Assembly (NCBI GenBank): GCA_963761705.1
Contig: CAVXHK010000001.1
Span: 1,364,001 to 1,428,000, forward strand
Source: CAVVKW01 sp963761705
GTDB lineage: Bacteria; Verrucomicrobiota; Verrucomicrobiia; Chthoniobacterales; JAATET01
Direction: 5' to 3'
Length of the DNA: 64,000 nucleotides
Shown here: positions 1-7,549 of the stretch, in pieces
Layout of the letters: every line of letters starts with the position of its first letter
Numbering within the stretch: the stretch's first letter is position 1
The notes under the pieces: generated by a model
Databases searched by the model: none
Told to the model about the DNA's origin: nothing
Seen by the model: only the letters and a program-made list of their open reading frames with translations
Made by a program: the position numbers and the translations under genes

Positions 1-148
1 CTTTCGCTTTGCGGAATTCACCGAGACTCTGGCCGATGCCGCGGGCAAGTTCTGGAAGTCGCTTCGCCCCGAAAAGAACGAGGACGATGACCGCGATCAT
101 GACCATTTCGGGGAAGCCAGGCATGCCGAGAGCGAGGAAGGAGTTCAT
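1..148 (-). CDS. tatA: Sec-independent (twin-arginine) translocase subunit TatA/TatE, 3' truncated by window edge
   Basis: The 49 visible codons start at ATG 146-148 and run off the window. They encode a short periplasmic N-terminus, one hydrophobic transmembrane segment (VMIAVIVLVLFGAKRLPELA, residues about 16-35) and the start of an amphipathic helix (ARGIGQSLGEFRKAK). The FGxKxLPELxRxxGxxxGEF pattern is the hallmark of TatA/TatE, the pore-forming component that moves folded twin-arginine substrates across the inner membrane. TatA and TatB cannot be separated with certainty because the C-terminal part is outside the window, but the FGAKRLPELARGIGQSLGEF run favours TatA. Confidence 0.85.
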   Translation of the reverse strand, partial: MNSFLALGMPGFPEMVMIAVIVLVLFGAKRLPELARGIGQSLGEFRKAK

Positions 149-212
149 CTTTTGAAAGTAACAGTGCCGAAGGCGGTTGCAACAGGAATTGCGGCGTTCG
201 GGAACGCGTTGC

Positions 213-953
213 TCAGCGGGATGGGAGGTCCCAGGCTGGAGCCAGCCTGGTGTATTCCGCCCGGGGGAGGAGGACGTAGTGCGGGTCGGCGTCGGTTCGG
301 AGCCAGCGCATGAGGGGCACGAGGGTGTCTTGAGCCATGGTGGTGCAGCCAGCGGTCTTGCGGTCGGGACCGCGCTGGAGGTGAAAGAAAATGGCGGACC
401 CGGCTCCGTGAACGGGCGGGTCGGCGTTGTGGCGAATCTCGACGAGCCAGCGGTGGAAGGGATCGCCGTGCTTCATGGCTTGCCCCTTGAACCAGGCGGG
501 CGGGTTGGCCGGGTCGACGGTGACGTGCTGATTGTAGAGCGGGTTGGCGACGTCGTCGATCCACGCGTCGGCGGTGGTGATGGCGTGAAAAGGGTAATTG
601 GCTCCAGCGGGGAGGGCGTCGTCGAAGGTGTAGATCTTGCCGATGGCGAAGAGACCCGCCGGGGCGCGCTTGTCGCCTTCGCGTTTGCGGAGACCGGATT
701 GGTCCTGACCCGCGACGCCGCGGCCCCAGGCGAGGCCGTTTTTCCCGAGGAGGATGCGGCGCTCGGACGAGACGGGGGTCCATTCGGCCGTCGGTGAAGT
801 GCGCTGGTAGAGCTGGAGGGTGCCAGTGGAGCTGTCCCACGTGTCGGTGAGACCGACGATGAGCTGGAGGCAGTCGGCCGGGAGTGGGGCTGCGGATGCG
901 GTTGAACCGCAAATTGCACCGATCGCGCAGAGGAGGAGTGGGAGCGGACGCAC
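213..953 (-). CDS. Secreted L,D-transpeptidase-like (YkuD-fold) protein
   Basis: A 246-residue protein with an N-terminal signal peptide (hydrophobic residues 3-21, cleavage probably after ASA). Near the C-terminus it carries a YkuD-like active-site pattern: His191 in IFFHLQRG and Cys203 in KTAGCTTM, matching the H-x(n)-[ST]-x-G-C arrangement of L,D-transpeptidase catalytic domains. Known members cross-link peptidoglycan stem peptides or attach lipoproteins; the substrate here is unknown. The family is often annotated as 'L,D-transpeptidase catalytic domain' without a symbol. The stop lies just beside a 20-bp near-perfect palindrome (231-250). It is followed downstream by tatA on the same strand with a 64-bp gap. 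Confidence 0.75.
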   Translation of the reverse strand: MRPLPLLLCAIGAICGSTASAAPLPADCLQLIVGLTDTWDSSTGTLQLYQRTSPTAEWTPVSSERRILLGKNGLAWGRGVAGQDQSGLRKREGDKRAPAGLFAIGKIYTFDDALPAGANYPFHAITTADAWIDDVANPLYNQHVTVDPANPPAWFKGQAMKHGDPFHRWLVEIRHNADPPVHGAGSAIFFHLQRGPDRKTAGCTTMAQDTLVPLMRWLRTDADPHYVLLPRAEYTRLAPAWDLPSR

Positions 954-1026
954 GCCGCAAAATCTAGGCAGAGTGCCGAAGCTTGCAAGGTCTCACGCCA
1001 AATCCAGGGTCGAATGTTTCCGCCGA

Positions 1027-1258
1027 TCAGGTGGGCGTGCGTTCGGCGTTGATCGCGTCGAGCCAGCCGGTGGCCGGACGTCGTTGTCAAGCTCCCAGAA
1101 CATCTCGTCGCCCGGATCGTATTCCTCGATGGAACGGATTTTTTCGCGGATTGATTCGGGGCCGTCGAAGCTGATGAAGGGCCCGTTCGGGAGAGGCGAG
1201 TGGATGGGGGAAGGAGAACCTCCGAGCCGCGCGTGGAGGACGGGCCATTTTACACTCG
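1027..1258 (-). pseudogene. Remnant of the C-terminus of a GH18 (chitinase-like) glycosyl hydrolase
   Basis: On the minus strand the frame entering at about 1258 reads through WPVLHARLGG and then FISFDGPESIREKI followed by DEMFWELDND. This strongly resembles the end of GH18 chitinases (F-S-Y-D-x-P-x-S-I then G-x-M-F-W-E-L). About 1068-1074 the frame is lost, and the adjacent frame continues with GWLDAINAERTPT and a stop at 1027-1029, as expected after loss of one base. No start codon or 5' catalytic part (DxxDxDxE motif) is present upstream, where the sequence becomes His/Pro-rich and non-coding in character. So this is a 5'-truncated relic. The assignment rests on recognition of the motif, not on a database search. 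Confidence 0.5.
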
Positions 1259-2558
1259 ATCCTGCGATTGAAACGCGGGGTGAGCGGGATTTGATGATTG
1301 ATGGAACGCGCTCGGCGGCGCAGTGAATTGGGTGATGGGTGGGCGGACAATGATTGGGAAAAGCTGGTCTCGCGTCGTTTTGCGTCGGGCGGCAAGATGC
1401 AACTTCCCGGAAAGACGGACTCTGGTGATCAGAACGATCTTAGATCGCCCCGGCGAATGACTTCCTCAAGTGGCTTCGACCGTTTGGTCACGATCATTGG
1501 AGCCTTCTCGGCGATTGCGATCGTTTTGTTGACCTCGCTCCGGCAGGTCGATACGCCCGATATTTTTTCTCACATCGCGTTGGGTGAGCGGGTTCTTTCC
1601 GGAGAATGGCCGCCCGTTTTGTCGAACCTCTACTTCACTCCCATCGCCTCCGGCTGGGAGGCGGATTTTCGGAACACGTTTCTGGGTGATGTTGCTCTCG
1701 CGGGAGTTGATCGTCTGGCCGGGCTTGCAGGGGTGCAAATTCTTTGCTTGGTGCTGTTGTTTGCGAGTGCGGTCCTGCTTTGGCGGTCGGCGGCTCCGGA
1801 GTCAATCGGTCGCCAACGTTGGCCATCTCTGCCGATGTGGTTTCTAGCAGCCGTTCTGGGCTTTGCGACCCTGCAACTTCAGGCTCCCCGCAACGCGGTC
1901 TTTTCGCTGCTGTTCGTGCCGTTGGTGTTGATCGGGGGTGATCGATATTTGCAACGCGGAAATCTTAAACTGCTGGCAGGTGTCGCTCTGCTTTTTGCGG
2001 TGTGGACGACCATTCACGCCAGCTACCTGCTGGGATTGGTTCTGATCGCGGCTCAAGCCGTTGGCTCTCTCTTGGATGCGCGCTTGAGCAGACGTTCGCT
2101 CTCGTTATTTACGAGGCGGATTTTTCTTTTGCTGGCCGCCATGGGTGCCGTTTGCCTGCCGGGCAATCCGCACTTGCTGCACTATTTCGCCCTACCAGCG
2201 TATCGAATGTCCGTCGAGTTCGCTGGTGAGGGTTCGGCGTCGCCTTCGATGGATGCGAGCGATTTGAAATCTGCGCCAAAGCGGCAATACCGCGTCCCTG
2301 CCAGCCTGCGAGACTCGCATCCTGAATCCGTCGCAGAAGCCGAGTCTACGCCCGAGATCTCTCCAGCTGCAAAGCTGGTCTCGCGCCATCAGAGCGCGCC
2401 GAAGCTCCGCTCGCCAGACCCTTCATTTTTCGATCGCAGCGTTGCCGTCTTGTTTCAGCCGATCTGGAAATCGTCCGGAGATGAACTGATCTCTGGAGAT
2501 TTTCTACCATCATGGAAATCGCTCCGCTATTTGCCGGTTTCGGTAGCCTTGCTTTTAG

Positions 2559-2574
2559 CCCGGATATTTCACGG
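2559..2574 (+). repeat. Left terminal inverted repeat of the IS1380 element
   Basis: CCCGGATATTTCACGG, immediately preceded by the TTAG target duplication (2555-2558). The same 16 bases occur on the opposite strand at the other end. Confidence 0.93.
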
Positions 2575-2716
2575 GTGGATAAGAAGATGGTGTTTGGAAG
2601 GGATGGGAGGCAGGGAAGTCGATGGAAGAGACGATTTTCGAGTTGTTGGTGGTGTGTGAAGACAGCACCCCCAACCCCCGTTGGTTTTTGGGTGCCGGGG
2701 ACAGCACCACGGGTGT

Positions 2717-4030
2717 TCAGGCCGAACTGAGTCGGGCAATCGTCTCGTTGAAGAGTTTTTGATAAGGGTAAGCGCTGGAAAAGAGCAGTCGGATGCGGCG
2801 GGTGTTGCGCAGGATGACGGTGCCGATCTTGAGGATTTTGCGGCGGATGGTGCCGACTTGAGCGCGGGCCAGCTCCGTGCCCGCCAGAGCGACACGGCGG
2901 ATGGTTTCCAGGAGGACGTAGGCGGCGCTTGAGAGCAGCAATCGGAACTGGTTGGCCCACCAGCCCGAGCAACTGGTGCGGTCGGCAAAGAGCCCGAGTT
3001 GCTGCTCCTTGATCCTGTTCTCCATCTCGCCGCGCGCGCAGTAGGTGCCATCGTAGAGCGCCTGTGGGTCGCCTGGCAGACTGGTCACCACGAAGCGTGG
3101 ATTGGCTCCCTGGGCGCTGTGTTCGGCCTTGGCGATGACGCGCCGCTGCCGATCCCAACTCCCGGCCGCGTAATCGATCCACACGAAGTGGCGCTGCTTC
3201 TCTTTGGTTTTTTCGAAGCACTCGGCGGCGTGCTCCCGGGCTTGCTCAGTGAGTGCGAGCAGGCGGGAGTTCTTGGCCAGCCCGATGATGTAGTCAACCC
3301 CGTGGCGATCACACCAGCGAAGCATTTTCCAGCGGCAAAAGCCCGAGTCGCCTCGAAAGATGATCTTCACCTCTGGCCACTGCTCGCGCACCCGCGTGAC
3401 GAGCAACTTCAGGATCGCCCACGCGTGGCGCGCGGCGTCGATACTGCTGGGCCGCAGATAGCTCACCAGCAGCTGCTCGCCGCAAAAGACGTACAACGGC
3501 AAAAAGCACCAGTCCCCGTAGTATCCGTGGAAGGCCCGCCCGGTTTGCAGCCCATGGACCCGGTCGTCGGTGGCGTCAAAGTCCAGGATCAACTCCTCGG
3601 GAGCGCTCGAAAAGCTGGCCACAAACTGCTCGACGAGCACCCGGCTCATCGCGCACGCCGTATCCCGATCCGCCCGGTTCTCCAACCGGCACAACGTCGG
3701 ACTGCTGGCCAACGCATCACCGCGCTCAACGACGGTCTGCCACACCAAATCGCGCCGCAGTGTGTCGTGATCGTTGAGGTCCTCGTAACCAAGGGCCAGC
3801 CCGTAAACGCGCTGGCGCAAGAGGTCGATCTGGCGATGAGTGATCTGATCGACATCCCGCGGATCCTCGATCACCGCGTCCAACGCCTTGAGCAAACCCG
3901 TGCGCCGATCCGCCGCCCGCAACGCCATCACCCCTCCGTCACTGGACACATCCCCGCCAGTAAAACTCCCTTCGATCTGACGTCGATCAAAGCTTGGAAA
4001 ATGCAAAAGCTCCCGGTTACATTCTGGCAT
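2717..4030 (-). CDS. IS1380-family transposase (DDE)
   Basis: A 437-residue intact transposase. It has the family-typical N-terminal region (LLHFPSFDRRQIEGSFTGGD, then SSDGGVMALRAADRRTGL), the central catalytic core with acidic positions in ELILDFDATDDRVHG and IIFRGDSGFCRWKMLRWC, and GLAKNSRLL just after. The conserved RGDSGFC block is diagnostic for IS1380 transposases. Length (about 430-460 is usual) shows it is not truncated. It lies antisense to the membrane-protein gene it interrupts. The enzyme would catalyse cut-and-paste movement of the element through the terminal repeats. Confidence 0.93.
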   Translation of the reverse strand: MPECNRELLHFPSFDRRQIEGSFTGGDVSSDGGVMALRAADRRTGLLKALDAVIEDPRDVDQITHRQIDLLRQRVYGLALGYEDLNDHDTLRRDLVWQTVVERGDALASSPTLCRLENRADRDTACAMSRVLVEQFVASFSSAPEELILDFDATDDRVHGLQTGRAFHGYYGDWCFLPLYVFCGEQLLVSYLRPSSIDAARHAWAILKLLVTRVREQWPEVKIIFRGDSGFCRWKMLRWCDRHGVDYIIGLAKNSRLLALTEQAREHAAECFEKTKEKQRHFVWIDYAAGSWDRQRRVIAKAEHSAQGANPRFVVTSLPGDPQALYDGTYCARGEMENRIKEQQLGLFADRTSCSGWWANQFRLLLSSAAYVLLETIRRVALAGTELARAQVGTIRRKILKIGTVILRNTRRIRLLFSSAYPYQKLFNETIARLSSA

Positions 4031-4113
4031 TGGCGAAGTTCCTTTGGGTTGATGTCATAACTCCAACAACCTTAGCGGTTTATCCGCGGAACTTCGCCAC
4101 TTTTTTGCTCTCT

Positions 4114-4129
4114 CCGTGAAATATCCGGG
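4114..4129 (-). repeat. Right terminal inverted repeat of the IS1380 element
   Basis: Reverse complement of the left repeat over 16 bp, immediately followed by the second TTAG copy (4130-4133). Confidence 0.93.
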
Positions 4130-5061
4130 TTAGGTCTGTTTGGGATTGTCAGGGTGGTCGGTGATCGACGTGACATTCGGTTGGCTCTCCTTTTGCCACT
4201 CCTTGCGGCGCTGTATTTCGCCATTTGTTACGCTCGGGGTGCCGGGTATCTCGCCGTCGTTTCGGTCTGGTGTCTGGCCGATCTTTGTCGCCGATCGGAT
4301 TCCGTCGGCGATGCGAAGTCGTCGCCGGTCCTGGCGGGTGGGCTGCTGGGTTGTGCCGTTGTGCTGATGCTGGTCGTGTCTCGTGGGACCCTGGGCAGCG
4401 TGATTGGCGAGAATTCGCACGCTTTTGGGCTGGGGGGTTCCGTGGTCCTCGACGAACCCGTTTGCGAGTTTGTCGAACGGCAGTCCGCGGGCGCTCGCCC
4501 TTTCACCACGATTTTGTCCGGTAGCTTCGCTCTGCATTCGGGGCAACCTGGGATGCGGGTCTTCGTCGACGCCTTCTTTCCGGCTCATCCGGGTCCGGTG
4601 TGGGAAAGCTATCGGGACATGATGATCGAGCGATCTCCCCGCCCGGCGGTCGAGGCCTTTGCTCTCGATTCTGCGTTGGTCGAGAACTCACGGACCGATT
4701 GGCAGCGGATGTTTTTTCAGGACGGAGAATTTTTCCCCGCGGCCCTGGGTCTCGGGCTGACCTATTTCGTCAGGCTGTCGGATGGCGACGCAGCGCCGGA
4801 AGAATGCCAAGTTTTGTTCGACGGCTCGGATCTCGTTCGAGTCCGCAACGTCGTGACTCGGCACAATGCAGCTGCTCAGGTGATCAATATCCATCGCTTC
4901 CTCAGGCGGAATTCGTTCGTTGAGCAACTCGATCGCTTTGAAAAGCGACACGGGGAACTGCTCAGAGCAGCGGGCGGCCAAACGATACCCCCGACGACCG
5001 CCAATCTTCGGAGTCATCGGGATCCGATCCCGCTTTACCGTTGATCGGGCTCTGCGGGCGG

Positions 5062-5601
5062 TTAGCGCTTGGGCAGATCCAAACGCATGCGGGTCGACGC
5101 GGAGGATTGAAGCGAGGAATCCGCTTCGTTCACGGCTGTCAGCCTGACCCGGATTTTCCGGTTGAAAGCCAGGCGCCGCTTGGAGCTGACGCTGACCCGG
5201 ACTCCGATGCTCTCTCCTGGCGACAGGGCGGCGAAGGCTTTTCCGGTCGTGATCGCTTTTGTGACATTCTGGTTTTGAACGAAATAGCGGAACTTGAACG
5301 GGGATCCGGAGTCGTCTGAAGTTGATTCGTTCGGCTGATTGGGCGCCGTGATGTTTTTGCTGCGGAACAACTGGAAGTTCGCTGCCTTTGCGCCCGTGTT
5401 GGTGACCTGAAAGACGACGCGGTTGGTCTTTTTCCGCAGCACTGAGACCTCCACCGACGCTTCCGGTGCAGGAACATCGGACGAGATCGGAATCGCAAAC
5501 GCGGACGGAGTCACGGGAACTCCGAGTTGCGCAAACCACGCCAGCGCCAAAACTCCGAGAAACGTCAAAACGAGTTTAGCTGCGGCGGTGGAACACTTCA
5601 C
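5062..5601 (-). CDS. Membrane-anchored or secreted hypothetical protein with a beta-sandwich-like ectodomain
   Basis: A 179-residue protein from GTG 5599-5601. The N-terminus has a basic start and a hydrophobic stretch (LVLTFLGVLALAWFAQLGVP) that serves as signal peptide or anchor. The remainder alternates short beta-like segments (VEVSVLRKKTNRVVFQVTNT; IGVRVSVSSKRRLAFNRKIR) typical of small extracytoplasmic Ig-like folds. I do not recognise a named family. The GTG start was chosen because it directly precedes the hydrophobic segment and sits 7 bases after a good -10 element; an in-frame upstream extension is open but looks non-coding. It is convergent with the interrupted membrane-protein gene. 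Confidence 0.6.
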   Translation of the reverse strand: MKCSTAAAKLVLTFLGVLALAWFAQLGVPVTPSAFAIPISSDVPAPEASVEVSVLRKKTNRVVFQVTNTGAKAANFQLFRSKNITAPNQPNESTSDDSGSPFKFRYFVQNQNVTKAITTGKAFAALSPGESIGVRVSVSSKRRLAFNRKIRVRLTAVNEADSSLQSSASTRMRLDLPKR

Positions 5602-5608
5602 GTGAAAA

Positions 5609-5637
5609 TAGTTATTTTTGGGACTTGGTGACGTCAA
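5609..5637 (-). promoter_or_regulatory. Sigma70-type promoter candidate, possibly giving a leaderless mRNA
   Basis: On the minus strand TTGACG (5632-5637), a 17-bp spacer, then TAACTA (5609-5614). The predicted start of transcription falls at or within a few bases of the GTG start codon (5601), and there is no Shine-Dalgarno-like sequence, so the transcript could be leaderless. Confidence 0.5.
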
Positions 5638-5687
5638 GAAATTGTGGGCCTGAATGATTTGATCGCGACCGACGACTGGCGGCAGGA

Positions 5688-7542
5688 TTAGTTGGTCGGA
5701 GCGGGAGCGCGGGGTTCGACCCATTTGCCGTGTTCGCGGATGAGATCGACGAGGCGGTCGACGGCGTCGGCTTCGGGGATGTTGAATTTTACGGCGGTTT
5801 TCCCAACGTAGAGATTGATCTTACCCGGGGGCTTCGCCGACGTAGCCAAAGTCGGCGTCGGCCATTTCGCCAGGGCCGTTCACGATGCAGCCCATGATGG
5901 CGATGCGGACGCCTTTGAGGTGATCAGTGCTGGCGCGGATGCGGGCGGTGGTGGCCTGAAGGTCGAAGAGAGTCCGACCGCAGGAGGGGCAGGCGACGTA
6001 GTCGGTCTTGAAAATGCGGGCGCCGGCGGCCTGGAGGATGTGGTAGGCGAGGCGGAGGGATTGGCCGGGGGCGGGTTCGCCTTGGATGAGGATGGCGTCG
6101 CCGATGCCGTCGCAGATGAGGCTGCCGAGGTTCGCCGAGGCCGCGAGGAGGGTGGTAAGATGTTGGTTATTGGTTATCGGTCGGAAGGTGTCCTTGAGGA
6201 GGAGGGGGTGGCGGGGGTCGAGCTTGGCAGCGAGGAGGCGGTAGGCGTCGATGACGGGGAGCGTGCAGGTGTCAGGGATGGTGACGAAGAGGGCGGTGCG
6301 GCTGGTGTTCGCGGCGGTGATGGCGGACTCGTCGTTGGGGTCGATTTCGGTGACGCCGGATTGGTCGAGGATGATCTCGGGTTGGTAGTCGCCGAGTTTG
6401 TCGAGTTTGTGGGCGAGGGCGTCGTAGGTGGGGCGGTGGACGACAATGCGGATGGTCTCGTCGCCGCCGACGGGCGTGTCGGTGATGAGTAGCGTTGAAG
6501 TTGCCCGGCGGACGTAGGTTTCGGAGTGAGAAATTTGAAATGCGGAATGAGAGATGGAGTGCCGTTGCGCAGGATTTTCAGCGGGCAGGCTGGAGGCTTG
6601 AGCGACTCTGATCAACTCTTGGGCGACGGGGATTTCGTGAATGCTGTCTTCGGTGAGACTGACGCGGACCGTGTCGCCAATGCCGTCGTGGAGGAGACTA
6701 CCGATGCCGATGGCGCTCTTGATGCGGCCGTCCTCGCCGTCGCCGGCTTCGGTGACGCCGAGGTGGATCGGGTAGTTCCAGGAAGAATGAGAAGTTTGAA
6801 ATCCGGAATGAGAAATGGAGTGCCCGCTGCCCGGGGTGGAAGCATTTCTAATTTCACATTTCTCATTTCTCGTTGCTCGCTCGTCGAGCGAATCGAGCCG
6901 AGCGACCAGCAAACGGTAGGCCTGGATCATGACCTTGGGATTGGAGGCCTTCATGGAGAAGACGAAGTTATGGTAGTCGAGGTCGCGGGCGATGTGGGCG
7001 AACTCGAGGGCACTCTCGACCATGCCGAGCGGGGTGTCGCCGTATCGGTTCATGATGCGGTCGCTGAGGCTCCCGTGGTTCGTGCCGATGCGCATGGCGC
7101 GACCGAGGCCCTTGCAGAGTGCGACCAGGGGAGTGAACCGCTCGCGGATGCGGTCGAGTTCGGCGGCGTATTCCGGATCGGTGTATTCGCGGATCTTGAA
7201 CTTCTTGGAGTCGACGAAGTTCCCGGGATTGATGCGGACCTTCTCGACCCAGCGGGCGGCTTCGAGGGCGGCGTCGGGTTTGAAGTGGATGTCGGCGACG
7301 AGTGGGACGTTGCAGCCCCGGGCGACAAGTCCGGCTTTGATGGACTCCAGATTGCGCGAGTCTTTGATGGTCGGGGCGGTGATGCGGACGATCTCGCAGC
7401 CAACCTCGACGAGGTCGAGGGTCTGCTGGATGCAGGCCTCGGTGTCCATCGTGTCGCACGTGATCATCGACTGGACGCGGATCGGATTCGTGCCGCCGAT
7501 GCCGACGGTGCCAACTTGGACTTCGCGGGTGAGTCGTCTCAT
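5688..7542 (-). CDS. ispG: (E)-4-hydroxy-3-methylbut-2-enyl-diphosphate synthase, long form, with a single-base frameshift near the 3' end
   Basis: IspG/GcpE of the MEP isoprenoid pathway; it converts MEcPP to HMBPP with a [4Fe-4S] cluster. The N-terminal TIM-barrel part (GGTNPIRVQSMITCDT onward) and the C-terminal reductase-like part with the cluster cysteines (ACPSCGRTLFDL and MGCIVNGPGE) are present. The central insertion seen in Chlamydiae/Bacteroidetes/Verrucomicrobia-type enzymes makes it about 617 residues. After GYVGEAPG the frame hits TAA at 5821-5823, but the neighbouring frame continues with KINLYVGKTAVKFN and ends at 5688-5690. That is the normal IspG C-terminus, so one extra C sits in the run at 5827-5831. 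Two repeat-derived in-frame inserts are present. The start ATG 7542 lies 7 bases after the rseP stop; an in-frame upstream ATG (7584) would overlap rseP. Confidence 0.9.
6522..6605 (-). repeat. Dispersed small repeat inserted in frame inside ispG (copy B)
   Basis: On the plus strand it begins GAGTGAGAAATTTGAAATGC and continues with GGAATGAGAGATGGAGTG, then a GCGGGCAGGCTGGAGGC segment that resembles the window's other dispersed intergenic repeat. Read as ispG it contributes SLPAENPAQ, then RHSISHSAFQISHSE. Nearly the same peptide occurs in copy A. Confidence 0.7.
6785..6880 (-). repeat. Dispersed small repeat inserted in frame inside ispG (copy A), imperfect inverted repeat
   Basis: The left arm (6785-6821) and right arm (6844-6872) are related to each other as imperfect inverted repeats built from GAATGAGAA/AATGAGAAATG units. 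Translated in the ispG frame it gives NEKCEIRNAS and GHSISHSGFQTSHSS, which are not part of the conserved enzyme. Confidence 0.7.
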
Positions 7543-7549
7543 GCGACGG

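Larger units (their letters stand above)
2559..4129 (-). mobile_element. Complete IS1380-family insertion sequence (1571 bp)
   Basis: The element is bounded by 16-bp perfect terminal inverted repeats (CCCGGATATTTCACGG at 2559-2574 and its complement at 4114-4129). It is flanked by a 4-bp direct duplication, TTAG, at 2555-2558 and 4130-4133. It carries one full-length transposase on the minus strand. IS1380 elements typically have one ORF, 10-20 bp inverted repeats and a 4-5 bp target duplication, all of which fit. Intact ends, intact ORF and an exact target duplication point to a recent and possibly still mobile insertion. About 140 bp between the left end and the transposase stop hold no gene. 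Confidence 0.93.
1457..5044 (+). pseudogene. Multi-pass membrane protein (GT-C-like architecture) split by an IS1380-family element
   Basis: Two open reading parts flank the insertion sequence: 1457-2558 and 4134-5044. If the element (2559-4129) and one copy of the TTAG duplication are removed, the two parts join in frame (...VALLL|GLFGIVRVVGD...) and give one 670-residue protein from ATG 1457; an alternative start is ATG 1397. The N-terminal half has about six hydrophobic segments, and the motif DTPDIFSHIALGERVLSGEW near the first loop resembles the D-T-P/H-I-A-L-G region seen in bacterial GT-C-type or dolichyl-phosphate-mannose transferase-like membrane proteins. Residues about 255-350 form a hydrophilic insert, more hydrophobic segments follow, and the C-terminus is soluble. 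Function is not established. In this genome the gene is disrupted; the 5' part now ends in the element at 2659. Confidence 0.75.

Noticed and set aside
231..250. Palindrome CCAGGCTGGA/GCCAGCCTGG as a terminator for the L,D-transpeptidase gene
   Set aside because: It lies inside the coding region before the stop and has no T-run; kept only as a note in that gene's entry.
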